From the NCBI RefSeq assembly GCF_900143095.1, contig NZ_FRDA01000027.1, forward strand, positions 1 to 45,000: a DNA stretch of 45,000 bases, given 5' to 3'. The position numbers and the translations under genes are program-made. The notes under the pieces were generated by a model that saw only the letters and a program-made list of their open reading frames with translations, searched no databases and was not told the origin of the DNA. Below are positions 13,823 through 22,885 of the stretch, one piece after another; the first letter of the stretch is position 1, and each line of letters opens with the position of its first letter. This DNA is from Pseudomonas asturiensis. Lineage in GTDB: Bacteria; Pseudomonadota; Gammaproteobacteria; Pseudomonadales; Pseudomonadaceae.

Positions 13823-14809
13823 TCACACCTTCCCCAGGCACACGGCCAGCAACAGGCTCAGATTGCCCCGCAGCGTCTGTCGATAGACGCCCGCCTCGCG
13901 AAACGCTCGTATACGCCCGAGAACGCCTTGACTGCGACTCCTCTCGAAACACGCCAGTACGTATCGATTCTCTTCGGTCAGTACGTGCTCAAGCGTGTGC
14001 AGAATCGAAAGGTTCGAGTCATTCCACTGCATGAAGCGTCCCGACAGCATTTTGTAGACACGCATCACCCGGTCCCGAGCGCTTGCATTGGCGCCGATCA
14101 GGTTGGCGCCATGCTGTCGGTAATCAAGGCTAGGCGCAGCCTCATAGATCACCCGCCCGCCACAACCGGTCACCAACAGGTAGGTCAGCCAGTCGTGAGC
14201 GACCACGGGAGTCTGCCTGGGGAGTTGCAAAAGCAGACTGCGAGCAGCCTGATTGATCAGCATCGTGTTGGCGCCCGCCAGGCTCTGGACCAATGCATTA
14301 CGGAAGGACGGCGGTTTATCGAACAGCGCCGAAACGCCAATCACCTGTAGCCGGGCATCGACCAGACGGGTCCGGGAGCAATAGAGCGCAGGGGTCTGCT
14401 CACTGACGCCCGCAAGGCCGCTCACGCCGCGCATCAGCTTGTCGCTGAACCAGACATCATCCTGATCGCTGAACGCGAAGTAGTCGGCGCTCAGCTCGAC
14501 GCGCTGGACGAGAGAAATGAAATTCTCGGCAAAGCCTCTGCAAGGGCCGCTGAAGACGGTAAGACGATGATGCCCCCAACGGCGCTGGTACTCGGCAAGA
14601 ATGTCGCGGGTCGGGTCGGTCGAGGCGTCGTCGGAAACGTAGAGCGCCCAATTCGAAAAGGTCTGTGCGGCAAATGAATCGAGTTGTTCCCTGAGGTACG
14701 TGGCTCCGTTGCAGGTGCACATCAGGATCGCCACACGGGCAAGGTCTTTGGCGCAGCGCCCGGTCGAGCGAGGAAGGTTATCCGGTGACGGCTCAGCGTC
14801 GTTCGCCAT
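13823..14809 (-). CDS. Family 2 glycosyltransferase, paralogue of its convergent neighbour
   Basis: 328 residues. The family 2 core has VAILMCTCNGATYL (26-39), DDASTD (60-65), DQDDVW (115-120) and LDYRQHGANLIGAN, closely matching LDYRQHGHNQIGAN of the facing gene. The N-terminal 24 residues before the core are charged and may be partly untranslated; the chosen ATG gives the longest form. It probably adds a rhamnose or similar sugar to the same glycan. The opposite orientation means it has its own promoter in the 14810-15000 gap. There is no membrane segment. Confidence 0.87.
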   Translation of the reverse strand: MANDAEPSPDNLPRSTGRCAKDLARVAILMCTCNGATYLREQLDSFAAQTFSNWALYVSDDASTDPTRDILAEYQRRWGHHRLTVFSGPCRGFAENFISLVQRVELSADYFAFSDQDDVWFSDKLMRGVSGLAGVSEQTPALYCSRTRLVDARLQVIGVSALFDKPPSFRNALVQSLAGANTMLINQAARSLLLQLPRQTPVVAHDWLTYLLVTGCGGRVIYEAAPSLDYRQHGANLIGANASARDRVMRVYKMLSGRFMQWNDSNLSILHTLEHVLTEENRYVLACFERSRSQGVLGRIRAFREAGVYRQTLRGNLSLLLAVCLGKV

Positions 14810-14944
14810 GGCATTCTCGGTGGTCTGCGTGTGGGAACTTCACCTTTAAGGCCTGGCCATTATGCCGCCCTGCCCGACTGCCCGTCAGCTCTCCTGACGT
14901 TCGTGGCGCGCCCGTTGGTCGCACAACACCCAGCCTTCAGAAAC

Positions 14945-14979
14945 GAAAAAGGCCGGACCGAGAATCCCGGACCGGCCTT
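14945..14979 (-). terminator. Intrinsic terminator of the chemoreceptor gene
   Basis: On the minus strand: aaggccgg, a 15-base loop with further partial pairing, ccggcctt, then a T-run (14945-14950). It lies 22 bases after the stop codon of the chemoreceptor gene. Confidence 0.85.
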
Positions 14980-15000
14980 GATGACGCGTGTGTGACGCTG

Positions 15001-17058
15001 TCAGCTCAGACGGAATCGCGCGGTGTTGTCGTTCAACGCCCGACTGCCCTGGCTCAGCGTATCTGCTGCGCGGTTGACCGCACGCGCCCCTTCGAGCAAG
15101 CGCCCGGCAGCCTGATCGACCTGCTGGATGTTGCTGCTGACTTCATCGGCCGTCGATGCCTGTTCTTCCACCGCGGTGGATATCTGCACCAGCGTGTCGG
15201 TAACGCCCTGCACCGCCGTGGCAATTTCGCCCAGCCGCTCACCGAGCCCGGTAACCGAGCGTGCATCATTGACCGCCTGACCACAGGCAGCTTCCATCAG
15301 ATCAACGGCCTGCGTCACGGTAGCGCGCAGGCTGTCCACGGTGCCGGCAATCTGCGCCGTCGACGCCTGAGTGCGTTGTGAAAGGCTGCGCACCTCGTCG
15401 GCGACCACCGCAAAGCCGCGACCCTGCTCCCCTGCCCGTGCAGCCTCGATAGCGGCGTTGAGCGCCAACAGGTTGGTCTGCTCGGCAATGCCGCGAATGG
15501 CATCCACCACCGATTGAATCTGCTGGCCCTGTTCGCTGACACGGCCCAGTGCAGCGGCGGTTTCGGTCAGGCGCTGATTCAGTTGCTGAATACTGCCGGT
15601 GGTGCGCTGGCTGTCCTGGCTGCTCTGCTCGGCGATGGCACGGGTGTGCCGTGCGCTGGCCGAGGCCTGCTCACAACTTCTGGCAACACCCTGAGACGTC
15701 GCTGCAAGCTCCGTGGCTGCCGCCGCAATCTGACTGATTTGCTGCTGCTGATCCTCGACTTCGTTGAGCGTACCGCTGGACTGAGCATTGAGCGTCAGCA
15801 CTGCATCACCCACCCGCACGGTTTCCTCATTCACACCCAGCAAGCTGGTGCGCAACTGCACGACCGCAACGTTCAGCGCGCGACTGATAGCGGCCAGTTC
15901 ATCGCGCCCCTGCACAGGGACCTCAACACACAGGTTGCCGTCGCGCAGGGATTCGGCGAGTGTCGTGATACCGCTGGCACTCTGACGAATCGATGACTGC
16001 AGGCAGGCGAACAGGTACATCGCCAGCAGCATCAGTACCCCGAAGACCACTGCCAGCGGGATGAACTCCATGTTCGAGGAGTCATGGTAATAATCGAGCC
16101 GGTCATAAAGCGCGGTCAGCGACTGATTGCGGAAATCCGCCATGCTTTTGGTCATGTTGTCGATGCTGCGCTCAAACTCTTGCGGCTTGAGCTTGATGCT
16201 GCCACCGAAGACGCCGTCATCGAGCACCTTCAACTCAGCGTTCAGCACCTGCGTCATGGCCGCGTACTGCGTAGCCCACGCCTGCATTTGTGCCGGCAGC
16301 TTGGACATCAGCAGAGCGCCAGCCTTGTTCATCTGATCCTTCGCATCGTCGATACGACTGCGCAGGTCGCGCATCTGCAGACGGCTTTGCAGGCTGAATT
16401 GCCCCGAGGCGACCGAGGTCTGGCCAATACTGGACATGCGCCCGATACGCTCGATGAGGTCCGGCACCTGTTGGGTGGACAGCTGCATCAGCATGTAGGT
16501 TTCAAGCCAGGGGTCGAGGATCAGCCCGCTGTCCATGGCGATCTGCTCGCGCAAGGCCTGCACGTTACTCAGGGCGGTGGTGAAACGGTCGTACCCGTCC
16601 GGCCACCAGCCCACAGTGCGCAGCGAAGCGGTGTCCATGCCGGTAACGGACCCCTGAAGCGTCTTGTAGCGGTTCATGGTGTCGTCGGGGGCACTTTCCT
16701 TGATCAAGGCCGAGCTCAGGTTTTCAAGCGCCTTGGCAATGCGCGGATTGCCTGCATCGACATTGGCCATCGCCGCGCGGGCTTCCGGGGTCGGTTCCTT
16801 GAGGATGTCGGCAGCCTTCCAGCGCGCCGCATGATCACGTTGGGCGGACAGCTCGACGTTCAGCTCATCAAGCGCCATCAATTGCCGTACACCTGACTGC
16901 TCGCCGGAAATGACGGCCAGCTTGTTGCGATAATCAGTAGCGATCACCCAGCCGCTGCCCACCAGCGGCAGCATGAACAGCAGGAACAAGACCTGAAACT
17001 TGCGAGCAAAACCAAAATGCCCCATCAAGCGCATGCCCGGTGACAAAAGACTGTTCAT
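15001..17058 (-). CDS. Methyl-accepting chemotaxis protein with a large helical periplasmic domain
   Basis: 685 residues from the ATG at 17058, with ggag about 9 bases upstream; an in-frame TTG lies three codons earlier. The first membrane helix is near residues 22-40. A periplasmic domain of roughly 270 residues follows, larger than a four-helix bundle and possibly of the NIT (nitrate/nitrite sensing) type, though I cannot confirm that. The second membrane helix (about 320-345), a HAMP domain and a full cytoplasmic signalling hairpin come next, with the CheA/CheW-contact tip (AEQTNLLALNAAIEAARAGE). There is no C-terminal CheR pentapeptide. The upstream minus-strand motif gccgttag (17117-17124) is a weak sigma-28-like -10. 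Confidence 0.92.
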   Translation of the reverse strand: MNSLLSPGMRLMGHFGFARKFQVLFLLFMLPLVGSGWVIATDYRNKLAVISGEQSGVRQLMALDELNVELSAQRDHAARWKAADILKEPTPEARAAMANVDAGNPRIAKALENLSSALIKESAPDDTMNRYKTLQGSVTGMDTASLRTVGWWPDGYDRFTTALSNVQALREQIAMDSGLILDPWLETYMLMQLSTQQVPDLIERIGRMSSIGQTSVASGQFSLQSRLQMRDLRSRIDDAKDQMNKAGALLMSKLPAQMQAWATQYAAMTQVLNAELKVLDDGVFGGSIKLKPQEFERSIDNMTKSMADFRNQSLTALYDRLDYYHDSSNMEFIPLAVVFGVLMLLAMYLFACLQSSIRQSASGITTLAESLRDGNLCVEVPVQGRDELAAISRALNVAVVQLRTSLLGVNEETVRVGDAVLTLNAQSSGTLNEVEDQQQQISQIAAAATELAATSQGVARSCEQASASARHTRAIAEQSSQDSQRTTGSIQQLNQRLTETAAALGRVSEQGQQIQSVVDAIRGIAEQTNLLALNAAIEAARAGEQGRGFAVVADEVRSLSQRTQASTAQIAGTVDSLRATVTQAVDLMEAACGQAVNDARSVTGLGERLGEIATAVQGVTDTLVQISTAVEEQASTADEVSSNIQQVDQAAGRLLEGARAVNRAADTLSQGSRALNDNTARFRLS

Positions 17059-17387
17059 GTCCTGCAACTCCCCGTGTACACCTGCAACAGCGCAGCAGGT
17101 GTTTTTTTATAAAACGCTAACGGCAAAATGCCATGTAATTGATTCAGTTGCGATACTCGTCGCCTCACATTGGTACGAAAAGTGAGGTCGCTATTCTTTT
17201 TTTGTGTTGAAAAGCACTGTAATTGACGTATCACACGTAATGAAGCAAGAACCGGACCGAACTGACAGCTCTGAGAATCTCTTTTGCCCATGAATAATTG
17301 ATTTTGTATTGGCACTATGAAAAGTAAGCTTCGCTCCCGGACAACCGGTTCAACCCACTGAGATTTCTGACATAGGAGGCCTTACCC
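17059..17387. other. Divergent intergenic region between chemoreceptor and J-domain gene
   Basis: No gene seen. It is AT-rich in the middle and should carry both promoters. On the minus strand gccgttag (17117-17124) resembles a flagellar sigma-28 -10 element but lacks a good -35. An imperfect dyad (cctcac ... gtgagg) lies near 17164-17188. The aggagg at 17375-17380 is the ribosome site of the plus-strand gene. Confidence 0.4.
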
Positions 17388-18518
17388 ATGAACACGCCTT
17401 CAGCCTCGCCACGCATAGCCGTACAGCCGTCAAAACCCCAGTTGAGCAAAGAGCAGAAAAGATTCAACACGTTGATGGAAAAGCTCGAAACGAGGCGCGC
17501 GCTGCTGCAGCAGTGGCTTACCGCCTGGACGCCCTGTGAGCAAATCTGGGCCTGCGAGCTGATTCCACTGTTCAAAGAACAAGAGGAAAACGACGTCGAG
17601 CGGGTTCACCTGCTCGACCAGGCCAATGATCGATTCCGCCTGAACAAAAAGGATCGCACCACCCTGCAAGAAATCATCTGTGAATTGATCACAGGGCTCT
17701 TGAGTGCAGGGCATCAGGGTGAACTGAAAAGCCTCTACCTCAAATACACCGGCAACGACTACGACGAAGACGCGCGCCAGGCAGACGAGAGGTTCCGGGC
17801 GTCACTGGAAGAAACATTGGGTGTGGAGTTGGGGGACGACGTCGATCTGAGTTCCCTGGACGATCTGACAGACATCATCGGCGAACAAATCAGGGCACGG
17901 GACGAAGCGGCACAGGGTGACAGACAACCGAAGAAGCCGTCCGCCAGCGAGGTGCGTCGCGAGCAGGAACAGGTCGAAAGCAGTCAGTCGGTGCGCGAGA
18001 TCTACCGCAAGCTGGCCAGCGCGCTGCACCCCGACCGCGAGCAGGATGCCGATGAGCGTGAGCGCAAGACATCACTGATGCAAAGGGTCAACGACGCCTA
18101 CGCCAACAATGACCTGCTCGCGCTGCTTCAAATGCAGATGGAAATTGAGCAGATCGATCAGGAGCACGTCGACAGCCTCTCGGAAAAACGCCTCAAGCAC
18201 TTCAACCTGATACTGCGCGATCAACTGACCGAGATTGAAGACGAGATCCATGACCGCAAGATGGCGATCAGGGAACGGTTCATCATGGAGCCCGATACCG
18301 ACATCAGACCCAAAACGGTGGTTGCCAAGTGCAGGAAACGCGTTCAATTGGTGAATGAGCATGTCCAGGGCATGCGCGAAGAGCTGCAACTGCTCACCGA
18401 TCCAGGAGAACTCAAGGACTGGCTCCGTTATCAACGCGACCTGATGATGGAGCTCGATGACTTCGACGAATTTATCGACATGAATGGACCCGATCCGTTT
18501 CGCGATCAGTTCCGCTAA
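17388..18518 (+). CDS. J-domain (DnaJ-like) protein
   Basis: 376 residues, mostly helical and charged. A J-domain-like segment lies at about 203-255 with the HPD tripeptide at 214-216 (SALHPDREQD), the residues that stimulate Hsp70 ATPase. Unlike canonical DnaJ, the J domain is in the second half and there is no G/F region or zinc domain. A 200-residue N-terminal helical region and a C-terminal coiled-coil region (about 250-350) flank it. It is probably a co-chaperone delivering a specific client to DnaK; the client is unknown. Start supported by aggagg 7 bases upstream. Transcribed alone, ahead of tRNA-Met. Confidence 0.78.
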   Translation: MNTPSASPRIAVQPSKPQLSKEQKRFNTLMEKLETRRALLQQWLTAWTPCEQIWACELIPLFKEQEENDVERVHLLDQANDRFRLNKKDRTTLQEIICELITGLLSAGHQGELKSLYLKYTGNDYDEDARQADERFRASLEETLGVELGDDVDLSSLDDLTDIIGEQIRARDEAAQGDRQPKKPSASEVRREQEQVESSQSVREIYRKLASALHPDREQDADERERKTSLMQRVNDAYANNDLLALLQMQMEIEQIDQEHVDSLSEKRLKHFNLILRDQLTEIEDEIHDRKMAIRERFIMEPDTDIRPKTVVAKCRKRVQLVNEHVQGMREELQLLTDPGELKDWLRYQRDLMMELDDFDEFIDMNGPDPFRDQFR

Positions 18519-18595
18519 CCCCCTGAAAAAGCGGCCTCGAAAGCGGGTCACTGGCTAACCGGTTGATCACACGCAATTATTTTTCACATCGACGC

Positions 18596-18624
18596 TTGAC
18601 ACATATGCGTTCTGCGCGAATAAT
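18596..18624 (+). promoter_or_regulatory. Promoter of tRNA-Met
   Basis: -35 ttgaca (18596-18601), 17-base spacer, -10 aataat (18619-18624), then a GC-rich discriminator (gcgcgcc), as expected of stringently controlled stable-RNA promoters. Confidence 0.75.
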
Positions 18625-18635
18625 GCGCGCCACTT

Positions 18636-18712
18636 GGCTACATAGCTCAGTTGGTTAGAGCATAGCATTCATAATGCTGGGGTCCGGGGTTCAAGTCCCT
18701 GTGTAGCCACCA
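18636..18712 (+). tRNA. tRNA-Met (anticodon CAT), elongator type
   Basis: A 77-base cloverleaf with encoded CCA. Acceptor stem ggctaca/tgtagcc (18636-18642 with 18702-18708) pairs fully. The anticodon loop is ttCATaa with the anticodon at 18670-18672. The T-loop ttcaagt and the D-arm agctcagttggttagagc are standard. The paired first base of the acceptor stem indicates the elongator rather than the initiator. CAT could also mark tRNA-Ile2 (lysidine-modified), but the body is that of tRNA-Met. Confidence 0.95.
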
Positions 18713-18758
18713 AGTACCGGTTTACAGACGTCTACAGCAGTCTCTAAACCACCTCAAG

Positions 18759-18785
18759 AAGCCCGCCTCGTGCGGGCTTTCTTGT
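18759..18785 (+). terminator. Intrinsic terminator after tRNA-Met
   Basis: Hairpin aagcccgc (18759-18766), loop ctcgt, gcgggctt (18772-18779), then ttcttgttt. Confidence 0.85.
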
Positions 18786-18952
18786 TTCTGGCTGTAAGCC
18801 TTTTCTCTACCTCTACCTCCCCACCGTGTATCCCAGCGTCTATCTTTCGCAAGAAATTGAACGGAAGGGATACAAGCCGTTGGCGTCTACACGGACAGGC
18901 AGATTTTGCGCACGACTTCGCGCACTCAGGTTGGGGTACCAGGCCCTACTAA

Positions 18953-18987
18953 GCCCTACGCCCTACGCCCTACGCCCTACGCCCTAC
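18953..18987. repeat. Tandem heptamer repeat, five copies of gccctac
   Basis: Five exact head-to-tail copies from 18953 to 18987; another copy at 18943-18949 is separated by taa. The last unit supplies the TAG stop codon (18984-18986, minus strand) of the hybrid kinase gene. Because the unit next to the gene is always the one read, copy-number change would not shift that stop. Confidence 0.9.
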
Positions 18988-21593
18988 GCCTCTGGCGCAA
19001 GGTTCGCGTACTTGCCGTGAAGTGCGGCGAGGCTTGCTGCAAGTTCGCTTTTGCGAAACGGCTTGGTGAGCCGCGGAAGATCCGGGTCAAGGACCTCACG
19101 TTCGGCATACCCGGAGACCAGCAGGATCCCGGCTCCAGGCCTTGAGGAGCGGACCATCCGGGCCAGATCGGTTCCGTTGATGCCCGGCATGAGGTGATCC
19201 GTGATCAGCAGATCAAATACCCGCCCGTTGGCCATCAGTTGAATGGCTTCTTCGCCTGACCCGGCCTCGATCACGCGGTAACCCAGCTCGTCCAGCATGT
19301 AAGAGGTGCTTGCCCGTACCAGCTCCTCATCGTCGACCAACAGCACGATCCCGCGCGTCGATGGCGGCTCTGACACCTCGGCAATGCGCAGAGCCGATGT
19401 CGGCACCGTCATGCTGCGCGGCAACCACAACTCCACGTTCGTCCCGGAATCTGGCGAACTCTGAATCGTGAGAGCACCGTTCAACTGTGATGCCAGCCCG
19501 TGCACCATCGATAGACCCAGGCCAGTCCCTTTGCCGACACCCTTGGTGGAGAAGAATGGCTCCACCGCTCGGCTAAGCGTGGCAGCGTCCATGCCAGTGC
19601 CCGTGTCTGCGACAGTTAAACAGAGGTATTCGCCTTTCGGCAGCTTCGAACGATGCCCATCGCCGACCAGCGCCGTGCGGGCAGAAATACGCAAGGTGCC
19701 GCCCCCAGTCATCGCGTCACGTGCGTTCACTGAGAGGTTGAGAAGAGCCATCTCAAGCTGGTTTTGATCGGCAATGGCGGCGGGTAGATTCTCTGGAGCA
19801 TCGACGACCACCTTTATCTTGGGCCCTGTCGTGCTGGCCACCAGATCGCCCATATCGCTGAGCAACCTCGCCACATCAACTGGAACCGTCTGCAACGGCT
19901 GACGGCGCGCGAAAGCAAGCAGTCTCTGTACTAGCGTCTTGGCACGCTCCGCCGATTGCATCGCGCCCGAGATGAGACGTTGCTCTCGTTCGCCACCCAC
20001 GCCACGTCGCAGGAGCAGATCAAGCGTGCCAACGATGGGCGTGAGCAAGTTATTGAAGTCATGGGCGACGCCGCCGGTAAGCTGCCCCATCGCTTCCATC
20101 TTCTGGCTCTGGCGCAGCGTCTTCTGAACCTCCTCGCGCTCGGCGATGGCCTGGAGAATTCGGCCCTCAAGTGTGTCATTGAGCTCCCTCAGCTTCTCCT
20201 CGGCAGCCTTGCGCGCTGTGATTTCGATTGCCGTGCCGGTGACGCGCACACAGTTACCAGCCGCATCGAACACCCCGCGCCCCTTGGCCGCGATCCAGCG
20301 AACGATACCGTCCTCTCGGCCAATCGTGCGGTAGTCGACCTCATAGAGCGCGCGACGCTTTGGATCGGCGGCCGCCAGGAAGGCATGGATCGTCGCGTCA
20401 CGATCCTCGGGATGCAAACCATCATAGAAGTCCTGCAGCGTGACCGTCACGTTAGCCGAGATGCCGAACATCGCTTTGGTTTGTGAAGGCCAGACCAGCG
20501 TGTTGTGAACCAGGTCCACGTCCCAGAAACCCACATCGGCGTGGTCAACGGCAAGTCGCAACCTCGACTCGCTGATACGGATCGCGGAATCCGTTCGTGC
20601 ACGGTGAACGATCAGCCCGACCGTATGAGCTACGAAGTCGATGATCTCAGTGTCCGCCGGCAAAGGCTCACGCAGCTCACGGTGGTACAGGACGAAAGCA
20701 CCCAGCAGCGCGCCCTGCGCCGAGCGGATAGGGATTGACCAGCAGACGAGCAGCTCATGTCCGGCGGCCAGGTCGCGGAACTCGCTCCAGCGTGGGTCGA
20801 TCATGATGTCGGCCACTGCCGTTAATGCGGTCTGGTAGCCCAGGAACGGGGCGACAGCAATGGCTTTGACAGCGTCAGTGTAAGCGTCAGGCAGACTCGG
20901 GCCGGCGCAGTGCTCCACGTGTTCCCCGTCCTCATCCAGAAGCAAGATGCTCCCCACGAATCCTGATATTGACAGCGCTTCCACCTCACGGACGATTGCA
21001 TCCAGAGTAGCGTTCAGGGTTATTACTTCTACAGCCAGCTCCAGGATCCGGTTCTGAGTGGCCGCTAATGCTGCCTCGTGATTGCGTGCCTGGGTCAGAC
21101 GCGCATTCTCGATAGCGATCGTTGCCAGTCGCGCCAGACTTTCCAACCGTTTGATCGTATCGGGATCATGATCGCGAACGTCCGACCAGTAAGCGCCCAG
21201 CGCCGAGATCGGAACAGGTCTACCAATGGGCACCATCACGAGGCTTCGGACAAAAGTCGGCGTGTAAGCGTTCTGCGGGATACGTGGATCGAGCCAAACA
21301 TCACGGATCGCAACCGTCTCACCGTGGCGAATCGCCCAACCAGAAATGCAGTGGTCGATCGGGAAGCTCTGACCTTGCCAAAGGGGAGACACTGCATCTT
21401 CGGCGACATAAGAACAGCGGCCTTTATTTTCGATGACAACCGCAATGCCCTCCGCGCCCACCGCAGCGCGCGCCGTGTCCCTCAACACAGCGACGACCTC
21501 GTCCACCGAGGCTGCACTGGTCAGCCTCTCACTGGCATTCAGCACATGAGACAGGCGATCGTCACCGATCAGATCCTTGGGAACATTAAGCAA
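18984..21593 (-). CDS. Hybrid sensor histidine kinase, GAF-GAF-PAS-HisKA-HATPase-REC
   Basis: 869 residues, no membrane segments, so a cytosolic sensor. Two GAF domains (about 25-165 and 185-330), a PAS domain with PAC (about 345-465), HisKA with phospho-accepting His511 (GGVAHDFNNLL), a HATPase domain ending with GVGKGTGLGLSMVHGL, and a C-terminal receiver with acidic pair DDEE, Asp799 (LLITDHLMPG) and Lys844 (TKPF). Neither GAF shows an obvious chromophore cysteine motif, so the signal is unknown. It stands alone between tRNA-Met and a GFA gene, and a heptamer repeat forms its 3' end. No cognate regulator is nearby. Confidence 0.9.
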   Translation of the reverse strand: MLNVPKDLIGDDRLSHVLNASERLTSAASVDEVVAVLRDTARAAVGAEGIAVVIENKGRCSYVAEDAVSPLWQGQSFPIDHCISGWAIRHGETVAIRDVWLDPRIPQNAYTPTFVRSLVMVPIGRPVPISALGAYWSDVRDHDPDTIKRLESLARLATIAIENARLTQARNHEAALAATQNRILELAVEVITLNATLDAIVREVEALSISGFVGSILLLDEDGEHVEHCAGPSLPDAYTDAVKAIAVAPFLGYQTALTAVADIMIDPRWSEFRDLAAGHELLVCWSIPIRSAQGALLGAFVLYHRELREPLPADTEIIDFVAHTVGLIVHRARTDSAIRISESRLRLAVDHADVGFWDVDLVHNTLVWPSQTKAMFGISANVTVTLQDFYDGLHPEDRDATIHAFLAAADPKRRALYEVDYRTIGREDGIVRWIAAKGRGVFDAAGNCVRVTGTAIEITARKAAEEKLRELNDTLEGRILQAIAEREEVQKTLRQSQKMEAMGQLTGGVAHDFNNLLTPIVGTLDLLLRRGVGGEREQRLISGAMQSAERAKTLVQRLLAFARRQPLQTVPVDVARLLSDMGDLVASTTGPKIKVVVDAPENLPAAIADQNQLEMALLNLSVNARDAMTGGGTLRISARTALVGDGHRSKLPKGEYLCLTVADTGTGMDAATLSRAVEPFFSTKGVGKGTGLGLSMVHGLASQLNGALTIQSSPDSGTNVELWLPRSMTVPTSALRIAEVSEPPSTRGIVLLVDDEELVRASTSYMLDELGYRVIEAGSGEEAIQLMANGRVFDLLITDHLMPGINGTDLARMVRSSRPGAGILLVSGYAEREVLDPDLPRLTKPFRKSELAASLAALHGKYANLAPEA

Positions 21594-21839
21594 ACGGATC
21601 TCCCAACGGCCACAGAATACTGTTCAGCGGCATGGTTCAAATTGAAGGAGGGAAAGAGATGCTGAAGCGCTACTCTCTTTTCGCAATGGTCGAATTTCAG
21701 TCTCTCAGAAAATCGTGTATCAAGCATCACCATAGCGGTGGTCAAATCCGATGCACACAACGGGTCAACTCGAACTCAAATGGGTAGTCAGTGGCAATGA
21801 AAGCTGGGCACCCGGCATAAAATCGGCCACGGAATCGAC

Positions 21840-22223
21840 ATGCAAACCAACGCCAAAAATCGACTATTAGCAGGCTCTTGTCATTGCGGAAACGTACGGG
21901 TGTTCATTCCGCATTTGCCGGATCATGCGATCCAGTGTAATTGCTCGATATGCCTGAGACTCGGGGCGCTCTGGGCTCAGTACGAAGCCGGTGCAGTCAC
22001 GTTCGAAGGGCACCCTGAAAAAACCTCATCGTACGTTTGGGGCGAGAAAACATTGAGGACAATCCGTTGCAACAATTGTGGATGTGTCACGCACTGGGAA
22101 GCCATCCTGCCTGAACCAGGTGTCGGGGTTGGCGTGAATATCAATAATTTCGATCGGGAACTGATCGGGATGACGCCCATACGTCATTTCGACGGTGCCG
22201 ATAGCTGGACCTATCTAGACTAG
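21840..22223 (+). CDS. GFA-family zinc protein (glutathione-dependent formaldehyde-activating enzyme-like)
   Basis: 127 residues, normal for the family. Zinc-binding cysteines lie in GSCHCGNVR (Cys14, Cys16), CNCSIC (Cys33, Cys35, Cys38) and CNNCG (Cys77, Cys80), matching the CENP-V/GFA fold. Members act on glutathione adducts such as S-hydroxymethylglutathione, but most, like this one, have no proven substrate. It is a single gene with a poor ribosome site, facing the DUF1652 gene convergently. Confidence 0.88.
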   Translation: MQTNAKNRLLAGSCHCGNVRVFIPHLPDHAIQCNCSICLRLGALWAQYEAGAVTFEGHPEKTSSYVWGEKTLRTIRCNNCGCVTHWEAILPEPGVGVGVNINNFDRELIGMTPIRHFDGADSWTYLD

Positions 22224-22343
22224 GGCTGTCGCGTGTATCGGCAGGACGCTCACACTTATGACCCGTTCTACCGAGGCAACAAGGCCGTCGATGAGTGTTC
22301 GGAAGTAGACGGGTTCAGGAGAGTGCCGGACTTTTCCGCCCGC

Positions 22344-22601
22344 CTATCCCAGGCGCTTCATGGACAATTCCATCTGCCCCATGAGGTCTCTCTGCTCTTT
22401 CAATGAGAGCACCAGCCGTGCGATGGACCTGCTGGTCGAAAGCTCGGACAGTGGCATCCCCGTGACATAAAGCTGCAGGTCGCCTGATTCGGGGTTGAGA
22501 AGCTTGACGGAAAAGGTGTCGTTCGCCGCCATGACGCATTCGCACCGCGAAGGCGAAAAAGCTGTTTCAAGAATTCGTTGAAGATCGGGCTTTGAATACA
22601 T
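22344..22601 (-). CDS. DUF1652-domain protein
   Basis: 85 residues. The layout fits the small Pseudomonas-specific DUF1652 family: an N-terminal helix (LQRILETAFSPSRCECV), then SFVKL-like strands (TFSVKLLNPESGDLQLYVTG), a Ser-Arg pair (STSRSIARLVLSL) and a helical end. Function unknown. Monocistronic; its promoter must lie in 22602-22885, shared with the divergent chemoreceptor gene. Confidence 0.75.
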   Translation of the reverse strand: MYSKPDLQRILETAFSPSRCECVMAANDTFSVKLLNPESGDLQLYVTGMPLSELSTSRSIARLVLSLKEQRDLMGQMELSMKRLG

Positions 22602-22738
22602 CGTGCATCCTCCGCTGACTAAATCGCTTCATCCAGAGCTTTATCCAGAATAGACGACTACCACGCCAAATAGCCAGGCAGATGTTCGACGTTCGAAACC
22701 CTGGCGGGTAACTACAAGAGTTGCCTACCCAATCCTAT

Positions 22739-22764
22739 TAAGAACAAGCTCATGATTGTTCTTA
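22739..22764. promoter_or_regulatory. 26-bp dyad, 9-bp perfect arms, between divergent DUF1652 and chemoreceptor genes
   Basis: taagaacaa (22739-22747) and ttgttctta (22756-22764) are exact reverse complements with an 8-base spacer. There is no T-run, and it sits between two divergent promoters, so an operator is more likely than a terminator. The binding protein is unknown. Confidence 0.5.
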
Positions 22765-22885
22765 TCTATCACTAAGGTTACATATTATTAATTAGGCCCG
22801 CTGTCACCTCTGACGTATGGTCTCGAATCTCAGGATGATGACGCAATGACATCATCGCTAGACCCCGGTACTCCGAGACCATCCC

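Noticed and set aside
16084..16896. 270-codon frame antisense to the first chemoreceptor
   Set aside because: Shadow frame of a high-GC coding region; the chemoreceptor on the other strand has all its domains.
18943..18987. Heptamer array as a CRISPR
   Set aside because: Units are 7 bases, contiguous and without spacers; no cas genes are present.
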